Shown: positions 8,230-16,643, counted from the stretch's first letter. The stretch is 26,413 nt of DNA from CAYYHA01 sp964471535 (GCA_964471535.1 CAYYHA010000037.1:1-26413), one strand, 5' to 3'. The notes: generated from the letters alone by a model not told the origin. Translations and numbers: made by a program.

Positions 8230-11200
8230 CTAGTTGCACGGCGGGTTGGGCGCCCCCGGCGTTCCGAGGCCGCCATCGCACCAGTACTCGCCCACGTCGT
8301 TCCGGTCGGCGTCCTGCCACATGGGGTCGAGGGACAGCGCCCGTCCCGAGAGGGAAGGGAAGCCGCCGCCGCCGTAGGCGACCTCGTCGATGGTGATCCC
8401 TCCGCAAGTGATCGAGATGGAGCCGCCGGTGTTGGTGAGCGGCACGCCGAAGAGGGCATCGGGGGTGAACGACACCTCCTGGCTCCGAGCGAAGGTGACG
8501 TAGCCTCGCGGCGGGACGACGAGATCTCCGAGTACCTCCGAGCGGCTCTTCCCCGCGAGGACGCAGCCGGCGAGCGTCAGGGGGTCGCTCGTGGGATTGT
8601 AGAGTTCGAACCACTCGCCCAGGTTGTCGGCGAGCCCGGAGGGGTCGTAGAGGATCTCGTCGATGACGAGCTCTCCATGGGCGCGCGGCGCTCGCGCCGA
8701 GCCGCCGGACCCGCCCGAGCCGCCCCCGGCCTGCGCGAGCTTCAGTGCCGCATCGCTGGCGAGCACGTACTCCTCGCCAGCGTCGGTCTTCACCAGGAAG
8801 TAGAACCAGCCGTCGGAACGGAAGTGGGGATAGAGCGCCCGCGCATTGGAGGGCATTTCGGTGACCTGGTGGCTCTCTCCCGTGAGGAGATCCACCAGGA
8901 GGATGTTCGAGGTGCCGTTTTCGTAGTGGTGGGTGACGAAGAAGCGCTCATCGAAGCTGATGTTCGGCTTGGCACCGGAGACACAGATCTCGGCCAGCTT
9001 CTGGCCGATGTCGATGGCATAGCGGTCCCCGTAGCGCTGCACGCGCACCCTGCGCACCACGTAGCCGAGTGAGGTGCCGTCCGGCCCGGCGAGGCGGCTG
9101 ACGACGAGCTGGGCCGACGGCGAGAGCACCGAGTCTCCCTCGTAGGGCGAATCGACGATGATCGCCTTCTGCGGCTCGTAGGTGGAACCGTTGAAGATCA
9201 TGGGTGTGAACTTCATCGTCGAGGTGGGACCGAAGTTGGCGCGGGGATCGCTGCTGCCCCGGCCGGCGTCGCTGGTGAACTGGCTGTTGATGATGAAGTA
9301 GTCACCCGAGAGCCCCCGTGCGGTGTGCTGGTAGAGGTTGATCCCCGCGGCGCGGATGCACTCGGGCTCGTCGAAGTCGATGTGGTCGTCGCGCTCGAGC
9401 ACGCTCTGGGTGCAGATGCCTGCGCCACCTCCCTGGAAGATGAAGCCGGAGTTGTCGGGGAAGAAGCCGGGGTCGTAGCTGGCATCGACGCCGATGTCCC
9501 GTCCCGTCAGGAGATCGGTGATCGTGGCGCCGGAAGGGCCACCGCCATTGCCCACGAAGCGGCCGTCGGCCGAGCTGCGGGTCCAGAAGCTGCTGCGGAA
9601 GGAGAGCCGGGTCAGCTCCACCAGCCGGCCGTTGCGTGCCCACTCCGGCCGCTCTGGCATGCCGGAGAAACAGGCCGTCGGATCGCGACCCTCGCAGCCG
9701 AACATGCGGATGCCCGCCTCGGCGTTCACTGCGCCCCAGCCCTCGTAGCGCATCGTCTCGGCATGGGCCGAGAGCGCCGCGGCATCGATGAACGGCTGGC
9801 AGGCGGTCGGCGGCGGTGGCTCCTCGATCACGGTGTCGAGGTCGTTCAGGCCGCGCTCCATCCACTTGACGACGGTGGCGAACTCCTTCTGGGAGAGCTT
9901 GGGATGGTTGCCCTTGGGCATGCTGACCCGTGCCTTGAAGCGCATGTAGCGGGGAAGCCAGTCGTCTCCGTAGGCCTTCCGAAAGAGGTCTCGGAAGGGC
10001 CCGTACTGCACGCCGGCGGCGAGCACCCCCAGCTTTGCTGCAGCGAAGGGGGTCTCGGGATCGTTCGGGTCGGTGCGCATGCAATCGATCGCCGCCCGCG
10101 CCTCCGCCTCGGTGAGCGACTTCGGGTCGCGGTCCAGTCCACACTCGCTCCAGGCGTTACGGGTGAGATCGAGCCAGTCGCGCAGCCCGTTCTTCGAGAC
10201 CGAATGGCACTCGGCGCAGCGGCGGGTCGCGCAAGAGCCCTCCGGCCCGGTGCAGCGAGGATCCGCTGGGTCACGCACCTCCGCGCCGAGTACCTTCGCG
10301 GCCTCCATGGCGAGCGCCGTGCCCTCCAGATCGATCGTGACCGCCTCGCCCGGTTCGGAGACCGGTTCGGTGGGCAGGTCCAGCCAATCGCAGTCGCTGG
10401 GGTTGCTGCCGCAGTGGAGGATGCGCTCCATCGCCTTGGCATACTCGCTCTCGCCGAAGGTGGCTTCGTCGAGCCCCTCGAGATCAGGGGGCATCCAATA
10501 GCGGTGTTCGAAGCGCTTGTAGGCCTCGGTCACGATGCGGTCCCAACGCGCGTCGGTACCGTTGAGGCGCCGCACCCACTCGCGGGCCCATCGGCCGCTG
10601 CCGATGCGGTGGCAGCGCGTGCAGGCCGCCGCCTCGTCGTCGACCAGCTGCCGGGGCATCGTCCAGCCCTGTCCGCGGGCGTTGACGATCGTGTAGGGCG
10701 AATCGTTGAACCCGAGGGCGAAGTCGTCGTCGATGCCCATCTTCGGAACGATGGGGTCGCCATTCTCGTCCACTGCGCCATCGATCCAAGGCGAGTGGAT
10801 GAAGGGGTCGGCATCGTGGCAGTCGGCGCACTGGATGCCGCTGCCCAGCCCACCGTGGATCCCCCGCCAAAGGCTGTTGCTTTGCTGCGGAGACGCCTCG
10901 GACTGCACCTTGTCCGCTGGGTGGGGAACGTGGCGGCCGTCGGTGCGCGAGTAGAGGGCGTTCTGGAAGAAGCAGGTCTTCCCCGTGTACGGGTTGTGAC
11001 CGATCATCGCGATGTCGTTGTACTGTCCCTCCTCCGTCTTCGCCTTGCGGCAGAGGAGGACCCAGTGGGTGCCCTGTGCATTGCTGCGGGAGGCGACGCG
11101 GGGTCCGTTCGTGCGACCCGAGACGGCATTGGGCTCGCACAGGCTGTAGATGTACTGCGGATTGTCGCAGGCGATGACCTGCGTCTCCGGATACTCGACC

Positions 11201-11868
11201 ACCCCGTCCGGACCCGTCACCGTCGTGGGGATCGGCGTCGAGTCCAGGCAGTCGTAGGTGGTGTAGTCGCCGTCCCCGAGGGGCTCGAAGAAGGGGATCT
11301 CTCCCAGCGCCTCGACGCAGGCCTCCGCGTAGGCCACGGTGCTCACGATGCGCGAGCCCTCGCCGTCGGCCTTCCCGTCGACCCCCTTCCGGTCGAGGGC
11401 GCGCTTCAGATCCATCTCCGCCTGCTGCACCACGGCATCCCCCCGCATCACGCAGAGATCCACCAACCACTCCCCTTTCTCGGCGGCGGCGAGCATCTCC
11501 GCCGTCGGCTCGCCCTCGAGCCACCGGGTGTCGTAGACGGTGTCCTCGAAGTAGGCGGGATCGACCCGGGGTCCCTCGAAGACCTCGACGCCAAGGTCGG
11601 GTGCAGCGGCCGCATGGGTCTCGACGGGCTCGAGGTGGGACGGGCGGCTCGCGCAGTCGAGCGTGCCCGGATCGCCCTGTCGCAGGCCGACGCGCAGCTG
11701 CTCGCCGCTCTGCAGCGGCCGTGAGAGACCGATGAGGAGGGTCGAAGCCCCCTCGTCGTAGCGCAGGTGGACCTCGAGCTGGGGCGCGTCACAGGCGAGC
11801 AGAGAGAGAACGCCGGCCCCCAGGGCCAGCCCCAGGAAGCGGTGCATTGCGGTGCGGGAGAGGGTCAT
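8230..11868 (-). CDS. Multiheme lipoprotein with propeller-like region and lamin-tail domain
   Basis: Exported lipoprotein of 1212 residues (lipobox LSLLAC). Three c-type heme motifs are visible: CADCH at 347-351, CTRCH at 416-420 and CAECH at 551-555. A possible ligand segment, MPKGNHPKLS, lies near 651. Residues about 730-1040 contain repeats resembling PD40/TolB-type propeller blades (FFPDNSGFIFQ, SPSAQLVVSR, HFRSDGWFYFLV). A Gly/Ser linker then leads into a lamin-tail domain from about 1063 (LVIDEILYDP, EWFELYNPTSD, LAGCVL) that ends GTPGAPNPPC, matching the tail of the downstream gene. The start is ATG 11868 with AAGGAG about 9 nt upstream; ATG 11847 is a shorter alternative. The N-terminal 330 residues are Cys-containing and unrecognised. 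Role inferred: surface or periplasmic electron transfer or oxidation with its neighbour. Confidence 0.85.
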   Translation of the reverse strand: MTLSRTAMHRFLGLALGAGVLSLLACDAPQLEVHLRYDEGASTLLIGLSRPLQSGEQLRVGLRQGDPGTLDCASRPSHLEPVETHAAAAPDLGVEVFEGPRVDPAYFEDTVYDTRWLEGEPTAEMLAAAEKGEWLVDLCVMRGDAVVQQAEMDLKRALDRKGVDGKADGEGSRIVSTVAYAEACVEALGEIPFFEPLGDGDYTTYDCLDSTPIPTTVTGPDGVVEYPETQVIACDNPQYIYSLCEPNAVSGRTNGPRVASRSNAQGTHWVLLCRKAKTEEGQYNDIAMIGHNPYTGKTCFFQNALYSRTDGRHVPHPADKVQSEASPQQSNSLWRGIHGGLGSGIQCADCHDADPFIHSPWIDGAVDENGDPIVPKMGIDDDFALGFNDSPYTIVNARGQGWTMPRQLVDDEAAACTRCHRIGSGRWAREWVRRLNGTDARWDRIVTEAYKRFEHRYWMPPDLEGLDEATFGESEYAKAMERILHCGSNPSDCDWLDLPTEPVSEPGEAVTIDLEGTALAMEAAKVLGAEVRDPADPRCTGPEGSCATRRCAECHSVSKNGLRDWLDLTRNAWSECGLDRDPKSLTEAEARAAIDCMRTDPNDPETPFAAAKLGVLAAGVQYGPFRDLFRKAYGDDWLPRYMRFKARVSMPKGNHPKLSQKEFATVVKWMERGLNDLDTVIEEPPPPTACQPFIDAAALSAHAETMRYEGWGAVNAEAGIRMFGCEGRDPTACFSGMPERPEWARNGRLVELTRLSFRSSFWTRSSADGRFVGNGGGPSGATITDLLTGRDIGVDASYDPGFFPDNSGFIFQGGGAGICTQSVLERDDHIDFDEPECIRAAGINLYQHTARGLSGDYFIINSQFTSDAGRGSSDPRANFGPTSTMKFTPMIFNGSTYEPQKAIIVDSPYEGDSVLSPSAQLVVSRLAGPDGTSLGYVVRRVRVQRYGDRYAIDIGQKLAEICVSGAKPNISFDERFFVTHHYENGTSNILLVDLLTGESHQVTEMPSNARALYPHFRSDGWFYFLVKTDAGEEYVLASDAALKLAQAGGGSGGSGGSARAPRAHGELVIDEILYDPSGLADNLGEWFELYNPTSDPLTLAGCVLAGKSRSEVLGDLVVPPRGYVTFARSQEVSFTPDALFGVPLTNTGGSISITCGGITIDEVAYGGGGFPSLSGRALSLDPMWQDADRNDVGEYWCDGGLGTPGAPNPPCN

Positions 11869-12204
11869 CGCGGGGAACTCCTTGTCGAAGGCCTCGGCGC
11901 CGCCCGGCGGCGCGGGTGTGCGCCGCGGCCTGCAAGGGCCCGGCCAATGCGGCCTTTGCGCTGCAACCCCATGAGATCACGAGTGGCGCGACCGATCCCT
12001 CCCTGCCCCGGCCCTCCAACCGTTCAGCGACTGGACAGGGTGGTGCGTCCATGGGGCAGCGCGTCAGGACGGTCTGGCGCGCTCGGAGGCGGGCCGGAAC
12101 CCGCGAGCGGAGGCGGCAGGCGCGCCCCACCGCATGCGACGGATGCGCCCCGTCCCCGCTCGGGCTCGCGAGCGTTCCGTCACGGGTGCGCCGCCGGCGA
12201 ATGC
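11869..12204. other. 336-bp non-coding gap upstream of the multiheme gene
   Basis: The gap separates the minus-strand UspA gene from the minus-strand heme operon. It should hold the UspA 3' end and the promoter and leader of the heme operon. I found no convincing -35/-10 pair. Inverted repeats seen: 11897-11913 (listed separately); a two-part stem at 12080-12109 (CGCTC/GAGCG plus GCGGG/CCCGC with a 4-nt bulge and 6-nt loop), a possible UspA terminator without a T tract; and the 10-bp palindrome GCTCGCGAGC at 12164-12173. Open frames across the gap look like composition shadows. Confidence 0.5.
11897..11913 (-). promoter_or_regulatory. Perfect GC hairpin in the leader of the heme-LTD operon
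   Basis: GCGCCGCC and GGCGGCGC flank a single central base, giving a 7-bp all-GC stem with a 3-nt loop. It sits 29-45 nt upstream of ATG 11868 and just upstream of the AAGGAG ribosome site on the minus strand, so it would fall in the transcript leader. A role in translation or mRNA stability is possible but unproven. Confidence 0.35.
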
Positions 12205-12630
12205 CTATTTTACGAGGAGCACCGAGCAGGGCGCGAAGATGGCGACCCCGTAGGAGAGGCTCCCGATCCCGCGGCTGTGATCGGCGGGATCGATGGGGTG
12301 AGAGGAGAGGACGATGAGATCCGGTTGCTCCTCCTCGGTCCATCGGAGGATCTCCGAGGCCCGGGAGCCGTAGACCACCTCCGTGCGGACCTGTTCCGCT
12401 TCCCCAAGGGCCTCGCGCAGGGCCTCGAGGGTGTCTCGGGCGGTCCGCTCGAGGCGTTCGTAGAACTCGGGATCTTCGTCGCGGGAGAGACCTGCGACCT
12501 CTTCGATGACGTGGAGGAGGACGATCTCTCCCTCCGGCGCCCGGAGCCGTCGCGCTGTGGCCAGGGTGCGTCGATGCCGGTCGCGATCGAGGTCGACGGG
12601 AACGAGAATCTTCCGGTAGGTCGTATCCAC
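12205..12630 (-). CDS. Universal stress protein (UspA) family
   Basis: Single Usp domain of about 141 residues, soluble and cytoplasmic. It shows the family's first strand YRKILVPVDLD, the second strand EIVLLHVIEEV, the segment QPDLIVLSSHP and the closing GSLSYGVAIFAPCSVLLVK. The nucleotide-binding G-x2-G-x9-G-S loop is only partly kept: the first glycines after the His are replaced by HPIDPADHSRG, so ATP binding is doubtful. GTG 12630 gives the usual family length, but no ribosome site precedes it. An in-frame TTG at 12699 would add 23 Arg-rich residues that do not fit the family. It is divergent from the envelope cluster starting at 12756. Confidence 0.8.
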   Translation of the reverse strand: MDTTYRKILVPVDLDRDRHRRTLATARRLRAPEGEIVLLHVIEEVAGLSRDEDPEFYERLERTARDTLEALREALGEAEQVRTEVVYGSRASEILRWTEEEQPDLIVLSSHPIDPADHSRGIGSLSYGVAIFAPCSVLLVK

Positions 12631-12755
12631 GAGGAGAAGCTTAAGGCGGCCGGCGGCCCTGTCGATGCCTGCACGGCATCGTCGCGTCTTTACAGGCAAA
12701 ACGCCGGCGATGAATATGGCCTCAGGCCCTCCGTCGAAGGCCGCCCAGGGAGACC

Positions 12756-13421
12756 ATGATGAGACGCACCTCCTGCGTGCCTGTGCTGTGCCTGCTCGCT
12801 GTCGGGGTTGTCGCCCCGGGCTGCACCTCCTTCTCCACCCTGCAGCGGGCGCGCGTGATCGAACCGGGGACCTCGCGATGGGGTGCGAGCCTGCAGGGGC
12901 TGGCCATTCAGGGGGACGACATCGGCATCACCGTGCCGGTGGTGGAAGGGAGCTACCGGCGAGGCCTCACCGACACAGTGGACGTGGGCGCGAAGGTCTG
13001 GCCCATCGGGGTGCTGGTCGACGCGAAGGTGCAGTACATCACGCGGCCCCGCTTCGCCGCTTCGGTCGCCCCGGGTCTGGCCTTCAGTTCCATCGGCCTG
13101 CTGCAGAAGCTGGAGGCGCACCTCCCCTTCCTCTTCGGTCTCGACTACGGCAGCTCCGAGCTGACCTTCGGCGGAAAGCTCATCGCCTCGCTCGCCCTGG
13201 TCACCGGGACCGCGGAGGACGGCACCGAGGGGGAGGTGGTCGGCGCCGGCTTCGAGATCTTCCCCGGCTTCATGGTGGGCTTCGACTGGGCGCTGAGCAA
13301 GTCCTTCCACATCATGCCCGAGGTCAACATCCACTTCTCCACCCTCGGCGGCTCGCCGCTCTTCTTCTCCATCGGCGATACGGCCCAGGTGCAGTTTGCT
13401 CTCTCGGTGTTCATCCAATGA
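12756..13421 (+). CDS. Putative outer-membrane lipoprotein, beta-barrel-like
   Basis: A 221-residue exported protein. The hydrophobic signal ends APGC-TSF, with Cys23 as the likely lipidation site (a non-ideal lipobox), although signal peptidase I cleavage cannot be excluded. The mature part has repeated amphipathic beta strands and Gly/aromatic turns (VEGSYRRGLTDTVDVGAKV, SVAPGLAFSS, FGGKLIASLALV, PGFMVGFDWALS) and ends in a strand with a terminal aromatic (FALSVFIQ), as in small outer-membrane barrels. ATG 12756 and ATG 12759 are both possible; AGGGAGA at 12747-12753 supports either. The stop overlaps the start of the peptidase gene (ATGA), so the two are translationally coupled. Specific function unknown. 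Confidence 0.72.
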   Translation: MMRRTSCVPVLCLLAVGVVAPGCTSFSTLQRARVIEPGTSRWGASLQGLAIQGDDIGITVPVVEGSYRRGLTDTVDVGAKVWPIGVLVDAKVQYITRPRFAASVAPGLAFSSIGLLQKLEAHLPFLFGLDYGSSELTFGGKLIASLALVTGTAEDGTEGEVVGAGFEIFPGFMVGFDWALSKSFHIMPEVNIHFSTLGGSPLFFSIGDTAQVQFALSVFIQ

Positions 13422-14533
13422 GATACGCAGTCGCAGCCCTCCTCGTGCTCCTCGCCGCCTGCGAGCCCCTCGACATGAGTGGCGAGGTCCCCGCCTGGGT
13501 CGTGGACCGGGACGATTCGGGGGAGTACGCGCTGGTGAAGCGCACGCTCGTCGTCGACTCCTTCCGTGACCTCACGGGTCCCACCATCCGAAGCGTCGCG
13601 CGGGCGAAGATCGAGGTGGCGTCCGATGGCTCCCAGCTCCTCTTCCTCGATGGTTCGCCCCTGGGATTGCGCTACTCCCGCGCCGGGGATGCGTGGGCGG
13701 CGGAGGACTACGACGGCCTCATCCTCTTGAGCTTCTACCACCACGCCACACAAGTACACGCCTACTTCCGCGACCTGGGCCTTGGGACCACCACCACCGA
13801 CCTGGGGCCGCTGCCTGCGCACTACCTGCCGCAGATGGAGGCGCTGCTAGGGCTGCGGATTCCCCTCATCACCGACAACGCCGCCTTCCTCGAGGCGCCG
13901 CCGAGCTTCCTCGTCTTCCGGGAACTGTTGCTCGACGAGATCCCTCTGCCCGCGAACGCGGGCGTGGTGGCCCACGAGTTCGGGCACGCCGTCTTCCACC
14001 ATTTGGCCGTGGCCAGTTACGGAGCGGAGCGGGTGGATCAACTCGGCTTCGACGACGCCAGCTTCAACTTCATCCGCTCGGTCAACGAAGGCCTCTCCGA
14101 CGTGCACGGCGCGGCCTTCACCCGCGACCCCAAGTTCATCGTGCCCAGCGTCTCGAAGCTCGAGGAGCGCCGGGATGTCAGCCGCTTCCGCGAGTACACC
14201 CAAGAGCTCGAGGATGCCGCACTCGGAACCGCGCCCGACGAATACGACCCCTATCCCCTCGGCGATGTGCTGGCCAACACCTTCTGGGCCTTCCGCGGGC
14301 GCCTCGTCGAGCGCGGGATGAGCGAGGAGGAGGCGATACGGCGCATGGCCGAGGTGGCCTTCGAGGCCACCCGCGTCACCGATCTGACCCGCCTCGATCA
14401 CTTCGAGATTGCCACCTTCATGGACACCGCGGCCCAGGTGATCACCGATCCGCAGGAGCACGGCCTCTACTGTGAGGAGGTGGCCGCACGCTTCGGCCGC
14501 GTGATGGAGAGGATCCCAGGATGTCAGCCTTGA
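13418..14533 (+). CDS. Zinc metallopeptidase lipoprotein (gluzincin, M4-like)
   Basis: Lipoprotein of 371 residues (lipobox LLAAC) with a zinc-peptidase site: HEFGH at 186-190 (two His ligands and catalytic Glu187), then NEGLSDVHG at 223-231, where Glu224 fits the third ligand of gluzincins. The preceding segment HHATQVHAYFRDLG resembles the M4 (thermolysin) region before the active-site helix. The pro-domain usual in secreted M4 enzymes is not obvious, and the protein is about the size of one catalytic domain. It should act in the periplasm or at the surface, anchored by lipid; the substrate is unknown. ATG 13418 overlaps the stop of the upstream barrel-like gene, and its own end overlaps the next start by 13 nt, so all three are probably one operon. 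Assignment to M4 rather than a related gluzincin family is uncertain. Confidence 0.8.
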   Translation: MRYAVAALLVLLAACEPLDMSGEVPAWVVDRDDSGEYALVKRTLVVDSFRDLTGPTIRSVARAKIEVASDGSQLLFLDGSPLGLRYSRAGDAWAAEDYDGLILLSFYHHATQVHAYFRDLGLGTTTTDLGPLPAHYLPQMEALLGLRIPLITDNAAFLEAPPSFLVFRELLLDEIPLPANAGVVAHEFGHAVFHHLAVASYGAERVDQLGFDDASFNFIRSVNEGLSDVHGAAFTRDPKFIVPSVSKLEERRDVSRFREYTQELEDAALGTAPDEYDPYPLGDVLANTFWAFRGRLVERGMSEEEAIRRMAEVAFEATRVTDLTRLDHFEIATFMDTAAQVITDPQEHGLYCEEVAARFGRVMERIPGCQP

Positions 14534-15069
14534 AGCCCTGGCTGCCAGCCATGCTGCTGCTCGGCGCCCTGACGCTCCTGCCCGCCGGAGCGCGAGCAGA
14601 CGAGGGGTGGCGGGTGGCGCCGCGCTTCGGCCTGCTGATCCGGCAAGGCGCGGCGAACACCCGCATCATGACGCCGTCCCCCGGGGTGGATCTCGAGATG
14701 GGCCTCTCCAAACACTTCGGCCTCCGCCTCTCGTACGGGCTCGGCTTCAAGCGGCGCGGCACGTCGGACACGCACATCTTCGCGGTGGACAACGCACTGA
14801 CCGTTCTCGCCACTGCGGGGACCCGCTTCCATCCCTCGGGGGGCCTCTTCGTGGGCCTGGGCGCCGGCGCGCACCTGCTCCTCTTCGACACCTCGGTGCT
14901 CGGCAAGAGCCAGCTCGGCTGGGACGCCGCACCCGGCCTCGCCTGGATCGGCGGGATACGCCTCTATGCGGTGCCCGGGCGCATGACGGTCGACTTTGCG
15001 GCGCAGGGGCTGCTGGAGCTGGAGAACCACCGCCTGCAGTTCTACGTGGCCGTCGCCTGGCGCCTGTAG
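14521..15069 (+). CDS. Secreted beta-barrel-like outer membrane protein
   Basis: A 182-residue protein with a Sec signal peptide (hydrophobic stretch, cleavage after A-R-A near residue 26, before DEG). The mature part has about eight alternating strands with Gly and aromatic residues (RFGLLIRQGAA, FGLRLSYGLGFK, GLFVGLGAGAHLLLF, GLAWIGGIRLYAV) and ends in LQFYVAVAWRL, a strand close to an outer-membrane barrel end signal. ATG 14521 lies inside the last codons of the peptidase gene (13-nt overlap), with GAGAGG about 7 nt upstream. It is likely co-expressed with the peptidase, whose substrate or partner it might be (inference). No specific family recognised. Confidence 0.72.
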   Translation: MSALKPWLPAMLLLGALTLLPAGARADEGWRVAPRFGLLIRQGAANTRIMTPSPGVDLEMGLSKHFGLRLSYGLGFKRRGTSDTHIFAVDNALTVLATAGTRFHPSGGLFVGLGAGAHLLLFDTSVLGKSQLGWDAAPGLAWIGGIRLYAVPGRMTVDFAAQGLLELENHRLQFYVAVAWRL

Positions 15070-15205
15070 GCCGCGGGCTCTCGGAGGGGTGCCGAGCGAG
15101 GGCGGCGCACGGCCCGGGGCCGCCGCATGCGTCGAGTCCGCGCGGCCCAGCATCCATGTGCGCGGCGTCACGTCGGTGTGGCGGCGTTTCGGGTCCACTG
15201 CCCGC

Positions 15206-15808
15206 ATGATGCGTCGTGCAGTGGAAGGGACCGTCGTATTGGCGCCCGTGCTGCTCCTCCTTCTTGGGGGCTGTGCGGCCGCCGACCCGGCGCTTCGGAG
15301 GCCGGGTCCCCTTTCCTTTACCTCGCAGGCGGCCCCGACCCTGCAGATGGCAGGCGGCGGCGCCACTGGGCAGCTCACGGTGCGCTATCGATTCCACCCC
15401 TCCTTCTTCGTGGATGGCGTGGGCCGCTCGGGGATCGTCGTGCCGAAGGGCTTCGCGCCCGACGACACCTTCTTCCTTGCGCTGGCCGCGGGTGTCGGCT
15501 GGCGCGTGGACCTCGGTCAGTGGATCCCACGCGTCGCACTTCGCTTCACCCACATCCACCACGCGACCTTCGAGAGCTGGCAGCGGACGCCTTGGGCGAA
15601 CCTGGCCGGTGATTCGAGTGGCACCGTGCAGCACCGGTCGGGGGCCGAGCTCGCGGTGGGCCTGCGCTCGGCGACGTTGAATCGTCTCGGCAACTGGGGC
15701 CTCTTCGTAGACCTCGAGGCAACCGCCGGCGTGCTGCCTTCGAGCGAGATCCTGGGGTGGCAGGCGGGGCTCGCCGTGGGGATCGGGATCCACGATTACG
15801 TGGAGTGA
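15206..15808 (+). CDS. Putative lipoprotein of the envelope cluster
   Basis: A 200-residue lipoprotein with a textbook lipobox (LLLLLGGC, Cys23). The mature part is rich in beta-type segments (GQLTVRYRFHPSFFVDGVG, FFLALAAGVGWRVDLG, IPRVALRFTHIHHATFES, GWQAGLAVGIGIHDYVE), similar in style to the barrel-like proteins upstream but with no family I recognise. The start is ATG 15206 or the adjacent ATG 15209; the ribosome site is weak. A 136-nt gap separates it from the previous gene, holding only a weak 5-bp hairpin near 15079-15095, so it may have its own promoter. It converges with the SDR gene. Confidence 0.7.
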   Translation: MMRRAVEGTVVLAPVLLLLLGGCAAADPALRRPGPLSFTSQAAPTLQMAGGGATGQLTVRYRFHPSFFVDGVGRSGIVVPKGFAPDDTFFLALAAGVGWRVDLGQWIPRVALRFTHIHHATFESWQRTPWANLAGDSSGTVQHRSGAELAVGLRSATLNRLGNWGLFVDLEATAGVLPSSEILGWQAGLAVGIGIHDYVE

Positions 15809-15834
15809 TCCGGCGGCGTTCGAAGGGTCTCTGG

Positions 15835-15868
15835 CGACGGCACGTGCACGGCGACGACTGCGCCGTCG
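15835..15868. terminator. Possible bidirectional hairpin between convergent genes
   Basis: CGACGGC at 15835-15841 pairs with GCCGTCG at 15862-15868. The loop contains most of the palindrome GCACGTGC (15840-15847). It lies in the 96-bp gap between the plus-strand lipoprotein gene and the minus-strand SDR gene, the expected place for a shared terminator. No T tract is present on either side. Confidence 0.3.
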
Positions 15869-15904
15869 GGCGCTCCGCCGAACTCGGGCCGCCTCGCGTC
15901 CGGC

Positions 15905-16579
15905 TCACCAGGGAAGGCGCTCACCGCGCGCGTGCCAGAAGCCGCCGCTGCTCTCCAAGGTGAGGGCGTCGATGCGTTCGAGCAGGCCCCGTGCCGCCTC
16001 CGCGGGGCTCACGTCACCCCGATGCCCCGTCATCTCCGTCTTCACGAACCCGGGGTGCAGCAGGCACACGGCGACTCCACGTTCCCGCAGATCGATGGCC
16101 AGGCTCTTGCCGGCCATGTTCACCGCCGCCTTGCTCATCCGGTAGCCGTAGCTGTTGCCGCTGCTGTTGTCCTCGATCGAGCCCATGCGGCTTGTGACGA
16201 TGGCGATCTTCGAACCGGGCCCCATCCGGTGGAGGAGGGTGGCGCTGACCCGCAGCGGACCGACGGCGTTCACCTCGAACTGCCGGCGGATGGAATCGTA
16301 GTCGAGCGACTCGAGGGCATTGCGCTCGAGGATCCCGGCGCAGTTGATCACGAGATCGAGCGAGAGGTCCCCGAGACGCCGGTCGAGCGCTGTGATGGCT
16401 TCGTCCGAGGTCACGTCGACGCCCTCCTCCACGCGGATGCCCAGCGCGTCTAGCGCCTCACTCGTACGGCGGCAGGCGCCGATGACCTCCTCCCCTCGCT
16501 CGGCGAGCTGCCGGCACAGTTCGAGTCCGATCCCTCGGTTGGCTCCAGTGACCAGTGCGCGTCCCATGGCGGCATTCAT
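15905..16579 (-). CDS. Short-chain dehydrogenase/reductase (SDR), sniffer/CsgA-like
   Basis: NAD(P)-dependent oxidoreductase of 224 residues with a classical SDR Rossmann fold. Cofactor loop TGANRGIG at 11-18, NCAG at 79-82 (usual NNAG), Asn104 in FEVNAVGPLR, a Ser in IVTSRMGSI and catalytic YRMSK (Tyr146, Lys150) are all present, so it should be active. The TSRMGSI and NSYGYRMSKAA segments resemble the sniffer/carbonyl-reductase-like subgroup, which also includes the myxobacterial C-signal protein CsgA; orthology to CsgA is not claimed. Arg15 in the loop hints at NADP preference. The start is ATG 16579; ATG 16567 is an alternative. It is divergent from the kinase at 16644. The substrate is unknown. 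Confidence 0.87.
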   Translation of the reverse strand: MNAAMGRALVTGANRGIGLELCRQLAERGEEVIGACRRTSEALDALGIRVEEGVDVTSDEAITALDRRLGDLSLDLVINCAGILERNALESLDYDSIRRQFEVNAVGPLRVSATLLHRMGPGSKIAIVTSRMGSIEDNSSGNSYGYRMSKAAVNMAGKSLAIDLRERGVAVCLLHPGFVKTEMTGHRGDVSPAEAARGLLERIDALTLESSGGFWHARGERLPW

Positions 16580-16643
16580 GCCACCATGCCGGCCGTTGGG
16601 CCAGCGTCGCCGTCACCCTCCCCCGTCTGGCACACTCCTCGGT

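Noticed and set aside
9325..11724. 799-codon plus-strand open frame
   Set aside because: Antisense to the multiheme gene, which has lipobox, three CxxCH and LTD; the plus-strand product is composition-driven.
11789..12343. 184-codon minus-strand open frame in and around the non-coding gap
   Set aside because: Arg-rich, overlaps the UspA gene and the multiheme gene start, with no ribosome site or motif.
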